Assembly (NCBI RefSeq): GCF_963924675.1
Contig: NC_089222.1
Coordinates: forward strand, 111,801,316 to 111,865,315
Reading direction: 5' to 3'
From: Phocoena phocoena
Taxonomy: Eukaryota; Chordata; Mammalia; Artiodactyla; Phocoenidae
DNA: 64,000 bases
Below the pieces are notes generated by a model. That model saw nothing but the letters and a program-made list of their open reading frames with translations, made no database searches and was not told the DNA's origin. Shown here piece by piece: positions 12,245-25,144 of this stretch. The translations under genes and the position numbers were made by a program. Numbering within the stretch: the first letter of the stretch is position 1; each line of letters opens with the position of its first letter.

Positions 12245-12725
12245 CATTCTACAGTGATTCAGCACCTACTGCCAGGTCAGGTACCAGCCTAGGACCTATC
12301 TTACAAAGAGAAGATGTAGGCATTAGCTCATGGAGCGTAGTGTCCAGGAAGGAGACTGACAAAGCCAGATAGCCGTAAGTGTGTTGGGTGATAAATGTCA
12401 CCTTCAAGATCCGCATTGAGCAGTGTGAGTACCCCACGGAAGAACACTAAACTGATACTCGGGGGTGGGGGGGTGGAAGTAGTGGGCTATAAGGGAGGGT
12501 GTCCTGCAGAAAGGGAGTTCAGTTTAAAGTGCCCCATTCCTCTCTATCCTGATCCTCTATGAGTGTCCCTCACTGGAATGGTGACTACGAAAAGCTAAGA
12601 AGGTGAAACAGAATGAGGGACATATTAATTTAGGACATGAATGATGAGAGAGAGGCCAAGTCAGAGAGCTATTGAAGGGTTTTTACAGATTGACATTGTC
12701 AGATCCACAGTTTAGATATGTTACT
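12245..12725 (-). repeat. L2 LINE fragment
   Basis: Reverse L2 text is seen: 'TTCAGCACCTACTGCCAGGTCAGG' near the left end and 'GAGAGGCCAAGTCAGAGAGC ... ATTGAAGGGTTTTTACAG' near the right. It is diverged. Confidence 0.5.
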
Positions 12726-13513
12726 GGACTAAAAATGTGAGAGATAGATTTAAGGGGGCAGTGACCTCACACTAAATATAGCACTGCAAGATCTTCTGTC
12801 ACTGGAGTTCTTTAAAATTGGTTTAAAACTGTAGGTCTCAGTTCTTTCCACACTATTCACATCAGTCAATAAATTGGATGTATCTCTTGTGGATGGGTTC
12901 AAAATCATTTACTTCATTAAAAAAAAAAGATTTTTCTGAAGATTATGAGGAAAATAAAACTGCCATTTTCCAGAGCCATACAAATACTAGGATTCCTCTG
13001 ATTATTGCCTCAAAATGAAAGAGAAATTTAATTGTTAATTCCACCTAAGTTATGTAATATAAGGATAAAACTATCATTATATTATTTAGGTAAATTATTC
13101 TTACTGTATATTTATATCCAAAGTAATCAAGTAATAGTACTTGAAATTTTTGGTCTATGTAGGTCATATAAAAGATACGTTTCTTTGTGCAAGTTTGAAT
13201 CAACCTCTGCATTTTATTTCAGAATTCAAAAATGATCCAGGTGCTTGATTTAAGCAGTTTTAAAAATATAGGTAGTATAGGTATAACTCACATTATGAAA
13301 TAACTATCATTTGGAAAAGTTTAATTTAGAGTTTGAAAATAAATAATTTGAGATGCAATTGAAAATGTGTTATTTTAAAGAATTCTGTAATATAGCAAAG
13401 AATTACCACCTGATTTGTCTTTCATGAAAACATTTTCATATCATTAAGTTGCTTAAAGTAAGTTGTACCTGTAGAAGCATAAATTATAAATTAAAAAGAA
13501 TGATAGCATAACT

Positions 13514-13725
13514 ATTTTTTTTTTTTTTTTTTTTTTTGTGGTACGCGGGCCTCTCACTGTTGTGGCCTCTCCCGTTAGGGAGCACGGGCTCCGGACGCGC
13601 AGGCTCAGCGGCCATGGCTCACGGGCCCAGCTGCTCCGCGGCATGCGGGATCTTCCCAGTCCGGGGCACGAACCCGTGTCCCCTGCATCGGCAGGCAGAC
13701 TCTCAATGCGCCACCAGGGAAGTCC
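13514..13725 (-). repeat. CHR-2-type SINE with small internal deletion
   Basis: A near-complete SINE. It lacks a few bases of 'ACCACTGCGCC' near its head. The 12-bp target duplication GATAGCATAACT is at 13502-13513 and 13726-13737. Confidence 0.95.
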
Positions 13726-13995
13726 GATAGCATAACTTTTAAAGCCTAAACAGTTCATAACTATATTATAGAAAGTCTACAGTACAATAGTTATCTGCCC
13801 TTTAAAAACATATTCAGGAAATGTATTGAAAATTAACTAAAAAGCTTGTACTATTAAACTTTAGAAATGTCAACTTTCAGTTTTTATAGAGGAATTTTGT
13901 AGCTTGAGAGAAACAATCCAGAAACTGCTCTGCATCTTTGTTTGTATGCCATTGTCTAATAGGCCCTTATGAATTACTTTTTAAAAAAACTAATG

Positions 13996-14368
13996 GGACT
14001 TCCCTGGTGGTGCAGTGGTTAAGAATCCGCCTGCCAATGCAGGGGACACTGGTTCAAGCCCTGGTCCACGAAGATCCCACATGCCGCAGAGCAACTAAGC
14101 CCGTGCGCCACAACTGCTGAGCCTGTGCCCTAGAGCTGGAGTGCCACAACTACTGAAGCCTACGCCCCTAGACCCTGTGCCCCGCAACAAGAGAAGCCCA
14201 TGCACCGCAACGAAGAGTAGCCCCTGTTCACCATAACTAGAGAAAGCCTGCACACAGCAATGAAGACCCAACGCAGCCTAAAATAAATAAATTTATTTTT
14301 TAAAATAAATAAAATGAAAAATGATTTTTAAAAGTTAAAAAAAAAATAAAGGACAGTGATAAAGCAAA
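13996..14368 (+). repeat. Long CHR-1/CHRL-type SINE
   Basis: Head GGACTTCCCTGGTGGTGCAGTGG, then a longer body than the CHR-2 copies ('GCCACAACTACTGAAGCC', 'CATGCACCGCAACGAAGAGTAG', 'GAAGACCCAACGCAGCC') and an (AAATA)n-rich tail. The 13-bp duplication AAAAAAACTAATG is at 13983-13995 and 14369-14381. It is more diverged, so older than the CHR-2 copies. Confidence 0.9.
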
Positions 14369-14381
14369 AAAAAAACTAATG

Positions 14382-14695
14382 ACTGGGTAGGGGCAGGGAG
14401 ATGGGGAGATATTAGTCAGAGGGTACAAAATTTCAGTTATAAGACAAGTCTGGAAATGTACAGCATGGTGATTACAGTTAATAATAGTGTACTACATACT
14501 TGAAAGTTTCTTAGAGAGTAGATCTTAAATGTTCTCACTACAAAAATAAAATCGTAATTATGTGACCCAATGGAGGTATTAAAAGCTCTGGTGGTAATCA
14601 TTTTGCAATATATAAGTACATCAAATCAACACATTGTACACCTTAAACTAATACAATGTTATATGTCAATTATATCTTAATAAAGCTGGAGGGGG
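14382..14695 (+). mobile_element. L1 LINE 3' UTR fragment
   Basis: It follows the L1M/L1MA-type 3' end: 'TGTACAGCATGGTGATTACAG', 'GTAGATCTTAAATGTTCTCACTAC', 'TGGTAATCATTTTGCAATAT', 'CATTGTACACCTTAAACTAATACA' and 'AATTATATCTTAATAAAGCTGG'. Only the 3' end is present. Confidence 0.85.
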
Positions 14696-15483
14696 TGCCT
14701 GTGATTAAAATAAAGACATTTAGAATGTGAAGGAATAAAAAAAAAAACAAAACAAAACTAATAATAGTTGTTTGAGCTTCACCAACATATACAAAACCAC
14801 CATCATTCAGAGGTTCCATTTTGAGATGTGCTGAGATGACCATTTGGGGATGAAAAGATGACAAAAATGAAAGTTTGAAAACCTATATAATCCACATCTT
14901 TTCAATACTTTAATCTTACATACATTATGATTATATAAAAGTCATAAGTGAAAGTTTCAAGTTATACTTGATAACACCTTTCCACAAATGAGAAGACATT
15001 CAGATATCTTGGATTATTCCAATATATTATCTATAGTTTAATAAAAAATATCAATTACATTATGTAGTTAACAATTCATTCCACATTTTATATTTTCTTT
15101 TCTTTTTCTTTACTATAATGTAAAAATTCTGTGCATTTAACATATTGTTTTAAAGATCAGCTTATTTTATGCCTAGCTATAGACTTTAAAATAGTAGTAT
15201 GACAGAGCTTGATTATTACATGTTGAGCAAATAAACATTTATAACCCCGGTACATTTTGAAAAATTCATTTATTGACTTTTTGAAAGGCATTTTATTTAT
15301 TAAAGCAAGGTCTTCTGAAAGCTATGTGAACTGATAGGACTCTCTCATTTAATTAGGAGACTTTTAAATTCTGTGTGTATATGGACTCGCCTATAAATGA
15401 GGCCAAAGAAATATTAGCAGAATAAATAAATAAAAATAGTCAAACATGTTCTTTTGCTTGCAAGGTTGGAAAGCTACTGTTAT

Positions 15484-16884
15484 TTTTCTTTTTTATCTTT
15501 ATTGGAGTATAATTGCTTTACAATGGTGTGTCAGTTTCTGCTTTATAACAAAGTGAATCAGTTATACGTATACATATGTTCCCATATCTCTTCCTTCTTG
15601 CGTCTCCCTCCCTTGCACCCTCCCTATCCCACCCCACCAGGCGGTCACAAAGCACCGAGCTGATCTCCCTATGCTATGCGGCTGCTTCCCACTAGCTATC
15701 TACCTTACGTTTGGTAGTGTATATATGTCCGTGCCTCTCTCTCACTTTGTCACAGCTTACGCATCCCCCTCCCCATACCCTCAAGTCCATTCTCCAGTAA
15801 GTCTGTGTCTTTATTTGTGTCTTACCTCTAAGTTCTTCATGACATTTTTTTTTCTTAAATTCCATATATATGTGTTAGCATACAGTATTTGTCTCTCTCT
15901 TTCTGACTTACTTCACTCTGTACGACAGACTCTAGGTCTATCCACCTCATTACAAATAGCTCAATTTTGTTTCTTTTTATGCCTGAGTAATATTCCATTG
16001 TATATATGTGCCACATCTTCTTTATCCATTCATACAACTTAGGTTGTTTCTATCTCCAGGCTATTGTAAATAGAGCTGCAATGAACATTTTGGTACATGA
16101 CTCTTTTTGAATTATGGTTTTCTCAGGGTATATCCCCAGTAGTGGGATTGCTGGGTCATATGGTAGTTCTATTTGTAGTTTCTTAAGGAACGTCCATACT
16201 GTTCTCCATAGTGGCTGTACCAATTCACATTCCCACCAGCAGTGCAAGAGTGTTCCCTTTTCTCCACACCCTCTCCAGCATTTATTGTTTCTAGATTTTT
16301 TGATGATGGCCATTCTGACTGGTGTCAGATGATATCTCATTGTAGTTTTGATTTGCATTTCTCTAATGATTAATGATGTTGGCATTCTTTCATGTGTTTG
16401 TTGGCAGTCTGTATATCTTCTTTGGGGAAATGTCTATTTAGGTCTTCCGCCCAGTTTTGGATTGGGTTGTTTGTTTTTTTGTTATTGAGCTGCATGAGCT
16501 GCTTATAAATTTTGGAGATTAATCCTTTGTCAGTTGCTTCATCTGCAAATATTTTCTCCCATTCTGAGGGTTGTCTTTTTGTCTTGCTTATGGTTTCCTT
16601 TGCTGTGCAAAAGCTTTGAAGTTTCATTAGGTCCCATTTGTTTATTTTTGTTTTTATTTCCATTTCTCTAGGAGGTGGGTCAAAAAGGATCTTGCTGTGA
16701 TTTATGTCATAGAGTGTTCTGCCTATGTTTTCCTCTAAGAGTTTGATAGTTTCTGGCCTTACATTTAGGTCTTTAATCCATTTTGAGCTTATTTTTGTGC
16801 ATGGTGTTAGGGAGTGATTTAATCCCATACTTTTACACGTACCTGTCCAGTTTTCCCAGCACCATTTATTGAAGAGGCTGTCCG
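15484..16884 (-). mobile_element. L1 LINE, 5'-truncated (1.4 kb)
   Basis: The minus strand carries the last part of ORF2 in at least two frames (16370-16921 and 16050-16385 carry the 'Asp-Leu-Asn-Arg-His-Phe' and '[10 protein letters not shown]' blocks) and the 3' UTR. It is flanked by a 15-bp near-perfect target duplication, GAAAGCT(A/G)CTGTTAT, at 15469-15483 and 16885-16899. ORF2 is frameshifted and the element cannot move by itself. Confidence 0.93.
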
Positions 16885-16944
16885 GAAAGCTGCTGTTATG
16901 ATATTTGTTAGTCACTCCCAATATTTTTAGAGCCAGACTTTTCT

Positions 16945-17017
16945 TTTTTTTCTTTCGTCTTCTTCTCTTTTTTTTTTTTTTACAATGTTGTGTTAGTTTC
17001 TGCTGTATAACAAAGTG
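16945..17017 (-). mobile_element. Extremely truncated L1 insertion (73 bp)
   Basis: The insert is a T-rich tail (reverse of an A-rich tail with GAAGAAG interruptions) plus about 42 bp of L1 3' end (ACAATGTTGTGTTAGTTTCT...). It is bounded by a perfect 16-bp target duplication, AGAGCCAGACTTTTCT, at 16929-16944 and 17018-17033. Confidence 0.92.
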
Positions 17018-17439
17018 AGAGCCAGACTTTTCTGACAGCTCCTAAAATGAGCCTGATGGGAATAAAATCCAGGGGGCAGTGATCACGTGGACCAGATATG
17101 CTCTTTTTATATACTCTTGGAAGATGTATAATCAAACAATTCCTTGACTACCTGATTCATACAGCATGTGCCTTCTCTACACGGAGAAGTATGCATGCAC
17201 TTATTTTCAGCAACATGCCTATCTTCCTGGTTTCACAAACATGCCTTATTCCTGCATTCTCAAGAGGGTGCTATCACCCCAATAGGGGTGAAAATTGATC
17301 CTTAAGGGAGGGCAAACAAAACTTAGATATTATCATCGTTATTGCCCTCCAGAGCATCATAGCATATTTAAACAGATCTGCAGCAGATCTGCAGTATTTA
17401 AATTTCACGGGGTGGAAGCAATTAGGAAAAAATGTCTTA

Positions 17440-17475
17440 AAAGGCTTGTGTGTGTGTGTCTGTGTGTGTGTCATA
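17440..17475. repeat. TG simple repeat
   Basis: A short interrupted (TG)n run. Confidence 0.8.
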
Positions 17476-18859
17476 GGTCAGGGGGCAATAATGACAAAAA
17501 GGTCAAAAAACACTGTATTATTCATCGTAACTCTAGGCCTTCTGTTCAAGTGTCACCCACTAGATTTTGTTTATCTCAAAGTATCAATAGTATCTCAAGG
17601 ATATTTGTTTCAGTTTTCTAGTTTGATGTGTAGATTCTACTTTTAGAGTAGACACTTAAAAAGTCCTGGCTCGGCCATTCCCATGTAACTAAGTGTTCTT
17701 TTTGTAAAATGAGACAAAGACATTGGCCTCATATTCTTCCTAACAGTGGTATTGATGAGAGTTCTTATTCCCTTGGAAGATATTTCTCAAGTAGCTAAAA
17801 AAGACGGGATTTAAGTTTTAAATATGTTTGAAAGTGAAAAAGATATTTTCAATTACTGCCAGCCTACTTCCAACTTAATTCTTTTATTCTTATCCACTTT
17901 TTTTCTTTTTCCCTTGCCAATATATGCTGCCCCCAACTAAATGAGGGCAATAGTTGCCTGAGCAAATATAGCATCAAAGGCCAGACAACTGAAGATAAAG
18001 AGCTGAAACTTTTACATTCTAATTTTTTTTCCTATAGACACCCATCATATTTTTAGTAAAATACAAGGATATCTGTTCATATTTAATCAGTTGACTTTAA
18101 GGTCATAAGTTTAAATTGGAAAAAAGTTCTAATATCTCTATATTGCTATATGCATATTATGAAAATTATTTTCTTGGATAAGAAAATAATATAATCATTA
18201 TACACATTAATATTTAGTATACTGAAATCCATTTGTAGTAATAGTTTTGTTTCCTAAAATCAGTTTCTATCTATGTAACTAACCATGAGTACATAAAACA
18301 CTTGTTTCCTTATGAGTCAGGAATATTTTAATATTTGTTTTGTCTTGAGGAGGTTAATTGGAAAAGGCGGATATAATTATTATGACTTACTGATAGAAAA
18401 ACAGAATTTTTGGATTTTAATTAGAAAAAAAGATTGCTGTTTTCTGACCCTTATCACAAGATATTTTATACCAAGCAGTATTTCCCCTGCAACTTGATGG
18501 TATATACTTTAGTGACACCTAAATTGTTTTTGTTTTTCAACTGTACTTAAATAAAACAATAAATGTCTCCTTTTATGCTGTGGCTAAACATACAATATCA
18601 ACAGTAAGCATTGGACTGGAAACAGTTCTTTTCACCATGATTTTTATACACATTTGTTTTAATTATTTTGATAATTATAAAATAACTAGGAAATGAATCT
18701 GAGAAACTATCAAAAACTCTTGAATCATTGCCTTAAAATGTACATTTTTCAAATTGAGAAATAGGTTACTAATCTGTAAAACTAACTAGTATTTTTATCT
18801 GTTTCTCTCTACTTTGGCAAACTTCATTATGTAGTCATGTCTGTTAACCCCTCCTTCTC

Positions 18860-19545
18860 ATACTCTTTTGCCCACTCAAACCCTTGTAGGCCTCCCACTG
18901 CCGTCTCTACAGTCTGGAAACTCTGGTTTCTAAGGCCATCATTGACCTGCTGGTCTCTGCACCTACTCCCTGAACTCCCTTGATCACCTGGTTCCCTTTG
19001 ATATCCTTCATGTCTTCCCTCCCTGCCTTCCTTGTTCTATCAACCATGACCCTGTTTCCTTCACAGTCTCCTTTTCATCTTGTTTCTCTTTACAACGTAC
19101 ATATTTCCTCAGGGGTTGTCCTGGGCCTCTTTTACTTTTTCCCTACTCTTTCTTTCTCAGAGAGCTCATCTACTTTTAGGCTTTGTCCATCTCTTTAATT
19201 CAGATAATCCCCCCCATCTGCATCTCAGAATCGAACCTTTTGTTCTAAACTACAAATATAAATTTGGAAACTGCCTGCCTGAGATCTATACATGGTATCT
19301 TGTTGGCTCCTGAAGCCACTGAATCCAAAACTGTAATCATCCTCCCTACAAATTGTGGTGCCTTTCAAAAATTATTATTATTATAAGTATCATCATCTCT
19401 CTTCTAGTAACCATGGGTGAACTCGAGTCATTTCAGTTGCTCCTTCCTTTTCCTTGTCTGTAACATTCTGCCAGTAACCAAGTTACAGCATCCTTATTCT
19501 TCATTTTCTTTTTCCTGTACTCCTATGCCATTTTTCTATTAATAT
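18860..19545 (+). repeat. L2 LINE fragment from the ORF region
   Basis: C-rich coding-strand text is typical of the L2 RT C-terminal part: 'CATCATTGACCTGCTGGTCTC', 'CCTCAGGGGTTGTCCTGGGC', 'AACTGCCTGCCTGAGATCTATACA' and 'GAATCCAAAACTGTAATCATCC'. It is riddled with stops and frameshifts. Confidence 0.6.
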
Positions 19546-19649
19546 TACATTTCTTTAAACTTCTAAAGTTTATAAAGCATTATTGCATGCATAACTTCAC
19601 TTAGTACAACCAACCTGCAAAGTCAGTATTCTTTTTATAATTTTCATTC

Positions 19650-19905
19650 TGAGGCAGTATAACACAATGGTTATGAATTCAGGTTTGGAGACAGTCTGCC
19701 CACATTCTGATCCTGGCTGCTTTACTTCCTAGCTGCATCATCTGTGGCACATTACTTAATTTTTTGGAACTTCACCTTCATCATGTCATAAATGGGGATT
19801 ATAATGATACCTATCTTACTGGGCACTTGTAAGAATTAAAATATTTAGTGATGTTGTTTTTGGAATTATGCCTTGCATGTAATAAGTGTTTAGTAAGTGT
19901 AAGTT
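19650..19905 (+). repeat. MIR SINE
   Basis: Full MIR order: 'CAGTATAACACAATGGTTATGAATTCAGG', 'TTCCTAGCTGCATCATCTGTGGCA', 'CATAAATGGGGATTATAATG' and 'GTAATAAGTGTTTAGTAAGTG'. Confidence 0.8.
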
Positions 19906-20506
19906 CTAACTATATTACAAATAATGAAAAGTTATACAACTTGAGGTTATATATTGTGACAGAGTACTAAAATTCATGTCGTTTGTTTCTATATCCCATG
20001 TTTTACTCACTGTATACACATAATTTTGCCTATTTTCTAATTTCTATAAGAGAAATTCTTTATTTACTGAAGACTCGACTAGGTTATAGTCAGAAAATTA
20101 TCCGAAAGCGTAAAACTGCAATGGAATTTGTGGTTATATAAGTCAGTTAGTAGAGTTTACCTCTTAGTATGTTTTCACTCTGTGCTCCCATTGTTCCTAT
20201 ATGTTTTTTTGTTTAAAATGGGTCCCAGGAATAACATTAAAGCAAATATGTATATATCCCTGGATGGTTGTTTAGAATGTCTGCTAAGTTATGAATATTT
20301 AGGTATTTCATGAGTCTTGACATCTGTCATTTGGAACGTTAAAAGTTTCTTTTTCCCCTCTGAAAAAGACACAATGACTTTCTGTAAAGTTTCAAGAAGT
20401 TTTGGGATAACTTTGACACAGTATTTATATACATTCATGTACCAATTTGTGAGGGACTGTTGAGCCATGATTCTGGATGCTTATTTTAATATATCTTTAG
20501 TGTAAT

Positions 20507-20546
20507 TAGAGTCTCTTGGAGTCTTGGAGTCTCTTAGAGTCTCTTG
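20507..20546 (+). repeat. Short GAGTCTCTTG minisatellite
   Basis: Four imperfect head-to-tail copies of a GAGTCT(C)TTG/AGA unit. Confidence 0.75.
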
Positions 20547-23429
20547 TAATAAAAGTCCATTACTGTTGCTATATTTCTTTACTCTTTAGGCAAGCTATAG
20601 CATTTATTTCAGAATAGCTTTCTTTATATTATTTAAAAATTAATACAGTATGTTCATTTCAGATTAAGATATGTGTTCTATAATAGCATATTTCATATTG
20701 TTTCCCTCTGTACTATACATATAGTTTCTAACCTGAAGAATGGAAGTTGAGTTAGATATTCTTCATACCCTTAGGTTTTTTGGTACAGTTACATTAAATT
20801 CACTTAATTGTGTATCTATATGTACAAAACATTTCATTGTATAAAGTAAAAGTCACAAACCTGAAATGCTGCCCTTCCCACGTCGTCCAGATAAGTACCC
20901 AAACACTCTCTCTACATAAGGAAGAAGGAAGAGGAACCAGAAGTGAATGTCCACCATTTGAGTCAGCTCTTTAGAAAGAATCTTCACATAAACAATTCTG
21001 CTTGTATATCTTTGGACAAAACTTAGACACAGTGCCATAAAGGAGAGCCATAAAGGGAAGTTAGGAAATGTATCTTTTCTTGACATCAGTTTATCTAGCT
21101 AAAAATAAAAATAGGTAAGTTTCTTAGACTGAAGGAGATTTGTCTCTGACATAGAAGATGATGTTTACGCTGGTTGTTGAAGAATGGACAGAATTTCTGG
21201 AGGCGTTTGCCTTTTTGACTTGTAACAGGCATTACAAGCCAAGGACTAACTGGAGAGAAGATGTGGAAGCAGGAAAGATGGGCCATATCATATTACTATG
21301 GGTCATCTGGTTTGCCTGAAGCAAGTTCTGTATATTGGGAGATAAAGCTTAAAGGCGAACAAAGAAACTCTACGCATTCAGGGACAAATAATAGTGATGA
21401 GCATTTCCACATGGAATAGTTTAATGAAATGGCTGGATACCATGAAAGTTAAGCACACAACTGACTAAATCACTAGTTGTGTTGCTTCACTTCTGTGTTC
21501 TTTTCTTTACCAAACCCTTTCTCTTATTAGAACGTAAACTTTTATGGAAGTGTAGAGACTGACTTAGCCTTATAGAAGATTGTAAGGTTTACCTGTGTGG
21601 AGGGTGGTGATGGCAGCTGTTTACATCACATCAAACCTCTCTAGGAGACTTGTGCATAATATTTTAAATATTATTATTTTAAAGACATAGATGTTTGTGT
21701 TTTTGAACCCTCCCATTTAATTGCCTTCAAAGCCAGTTGATAGGCTAATTCATAAACTTGCCATGACATTTTTAAAATTTGAAATCCATTTTATTCAGAG
21801 CAAAGGAAGACACCTGAAGCACGCAAGTACAATTACTGAGAACCTTTCTTGCTGGGGGAAGAAGTTCACAGTGTTTCCCACAAGCCACCGTGCTGCTAGG
21901 GAACTTTTTTCTCATTTCTTGGGCACCAGCGGCCTGAGAGGAAAGCAAGAGCTGACAGCAGGGAAGTAGAGAAGGATAACTAGCTGTTGGCAGGAACTTG
22001 GAGGGATAGAAGCATCATCCAAAGGCAAACTGATACTGGTTCTTTGATTAAGTTATAAGCAGGTAGTTAAATCTCTCTACTAGGGAGTTAGAGTTGCTGC
22101 CTACAGAAGAAAGACTGCGGGAGATTGAACCTCAGAAAAGCTATATCCAGGCTGTGCCTTGAAAGAGCATTAGATTCTTACAGAAATATTCATCTAGCCT
22201 GGGAATGGTACCAGGATTGAGTTAAATGGATGTTGGTTGTGAAGTATAGAGGATTTAAATGAACATTTTCTTTCCAATCTTACTTCCTGTGGTTATATGC
22301 TTCCCTTCTAAATGCATCTGCTTAGCTCTTAATAATTCATTAGGGAAGTGTGTTAATCTCTATGTATGTTTCATGTGACCACAGGGAACTGACCCTGACT
22401 TGGTGATAACATATCCTAAATTATAGGCAAATTTTAGGGAAAAATAGTACAGTGTGACTCCACTACTAAACTTTTGAGTCTAAACCTAAAGTTAGAATAG
22501 CCACAAAGCCACAAGTATAATCAATTTTATAATCAGCCAATATATTCTTTGTTTTTACATTACTGTCTTCCTCGCTTGTTTTCTACCACCTAGAAAGGTG
22601 TGGAGTCTTTCAGTGGGTGCCCTGTTCGCATGCAAAACTTTTACACTTTTTACAAGGCTGTCCATTAGCAAATCATTTTCTAAGACATTTGTTAACTACT
22701 TGCAGAAAAATCTGAATTCAGTTAGAATTTTATTAAAGAACCCCCTTTTTCCCCCCCACAATTTCTCCCTTATTCCCACTTCACTCCCCGTCAAAGAGTA
22801 TCGTGAGTCCTCTGCTTCATGTAGCATCAAAATGGTTTTGGAATGAATGGCAAAAGTCCATTACTGTTGCTATCAATTTTCTCAAGAAAATATTATCTAG
22901 CTCTTAAAAATTGTGTTTGCATAAAAATAGCACATTCTCAGTTCAGTCTCGTTTGTTTTGTTCATTGTCTTATCCTTGTTTGATGATACTTTTATTTATT
23001 TTAAAACAAAATTGTGCCACGAAGATGGAATGTAGGTCAAAGTATATAGAGCAACATGAACAATTCGAAATTCTGCCTCCTATTGGCATGGCAGTCAGAG
23101 GAGAACGCCAGAGGAGGCCTCTGAGAAATAGAGAGCTGAAGTTATCTCCTGATATACACCTTCCCCTCCCTGGTGACGTGGATATGCTCCCCTTTATCCA
23201 TCCCCTTTCCATCCCAAAGCACTTTTGTCTGTTTTTCTTATGGTCTTATAAAGACCAATTTTGCAATCAGTTAAAAAAAAATTGTTAGATACTTTCTTTA
23301 TCTGAGTTCCTGTGCTGTGAACTGTATAATCAAAAAGTAAGACAGAACTTTCCATAAGCAATCTATAGCCTACTAAGGGAAGCAGATTTCCTTCATTTTT
23401 TTCTTTCAACACAGGTTTAATAAATCCTT

Positions 23430-23700
23430 GAATGGGTATTCTGTGCCTGTTATTAGATTAGGCAGTAGGGATAATAAATAAAAATATAGGATAACTAGGA
23501 TATAGGATATCTATCCCCAGTCTGAGACAAGCAAAAAAAAAAAGAAAAAACCCCACAATTTTTACACTATTTAAGTAATTGTTTTAACAAGGGAAAAATT
23601 TACATCTAAGTACTAGTGGAAGCACAAGCACCAAAACCCTTCCTGCAGAAGTTTAAAAAGGCCTCATGGAAACCAAACAGCTATCACTTGGAGTAGTAAC
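23430..23700 (-). repeat. L2 LINE fragment
   Basis: The + strand 'TGGGTATTCTGTGCCTGTTATTAG...GGCAGTAGGGATAATAAATA' resembles reverse L2. It is weak. Confidence 0.35.
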
Positions 23701-23894
23701 AGCAGGAGTAGCAGAACACACAAGACACAAACGGAGCACAGGTCAGTAATAGGTATAATTTATTTGTACACTTGAGAGTGGAATTGGAAATATATACCTT
23801 TACACCTTTTTATAGCTCTTTCATTACCTTCCCTAATGCCTGTACATTCATAGTAGGTTTCCAGCTAATGTTGTTCAAATTAAGTACCTAATGC

Positions 23895-24125
23895 CAGATA
23901 CAATGGAAAGAATACAGATGATATAGGTTTGAATACTAACTTTGATATTTTATACCTTATAACCTTAGATAGTTATATTACCTTCCTGATCTATTATCTG
24001 AAAATAGGAACAATGTCCCCTCCCATATTGAGGGGTTTTTGCAACTATTATCTGAAATAACTGCTAAAAATTCTAGCACAGAGTCTGTGTATCTAGAGGG
24101 CTCTCAAGTAATTACTATTGCTTTT
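23895..24125 (+). repeat. MIR SINE
   Basis: A diverged MIR: 'ATACAATGGAAAGAATACAGATG', 'TATCTGAAAATAGGAACAATG' and 'AATTCTAGCACAGAGTCTG ... CTCTCAAGTAATTAC'. Confidence 0.6.
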
Positions 24126-25144
24126 ATTATTTTAATATAGTTTTATGATTACATTTCATTTATTTAAAGCATTTTTCCATTTTCGTGATTTAAAGGAAAG
24201 CATCAAGAAATATATAATTACCCGTCAATATAATAATGTTAATTCTTCAGCATTTAAAACGACTGGTTTATAAACGTGTCTACGTTTATTCTACCACACT
24301 TGTAGGTAATATAAAGTTAATCTGATTTTGTACTTACGGACATTGATAGTTAAGAGAATTTTTTGTTTTTTTGCTTGTTTTATTTTGATAATCTTCTTAT
24401 CAAAACACTTGAGGTAAGCAAGTGTTCACCCCCTATTCTGTGCTTTATTGATGGGAACTTATCACCCAAAGCAATTCTAATCATGTAGATAAGTAAAGGT
24501 ATTGATTAGTTTGGCCGTGGTCCAAGCATAGTTCAAGTTGAAAATTGTTTTCCCAAGTGCCCGGAGCTCATTTGGCTATTGCCTCAAGACTTTTTATGCA
24601 TAATTAATCAGGGGGAAGGCTGGGGAGAGCAGGACAGAATGAGAGTATTGACCAGCCTCACTACCGCAGCTCCAACAGAAGCATTATTTCTGGCCCCTTT
24701 AAGCTGTCACAGTGTCAGAGGCATGAACGATAGTCACGACAGTATTATTAGATGGAGCAAGACAGCAGCTATAGTGCTTGATTCAGGCCACCATGCCCTT
24801 TATCTAGGGGATGAAGGACTGGAAGTTATCATGTCTTTTGTTCAAAATATTAGTTTGTAAATTTGTTATTGGAATTTTAAGGAAACCTAGTAGCATACTA
24901 ACCCTTTTTTTAAAATGTCTTAAAATAGGAAATATATATACATACAATATATACCATAAACTGCCTCAGAATTTAAAATTTACGAGTGCAAAGCTTACAT
25001 ACTAAGATGAGCCATTCTCTCCCAGGTGTTTAGTTAAATATACTACCTGTCAGAAAATCATAGAATAAACAAATAGAAAAAAATAAAGCATTCATTTCTC
25101 ACAGTATAGTTTTCAGTTCTTTGGTTATACCCTCAGATATCACT

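Noticed and set aside
17098..17621. Small ORFs on both strands near a TG repeat
   Set aside because: Short, partly simple sequence, no family features.
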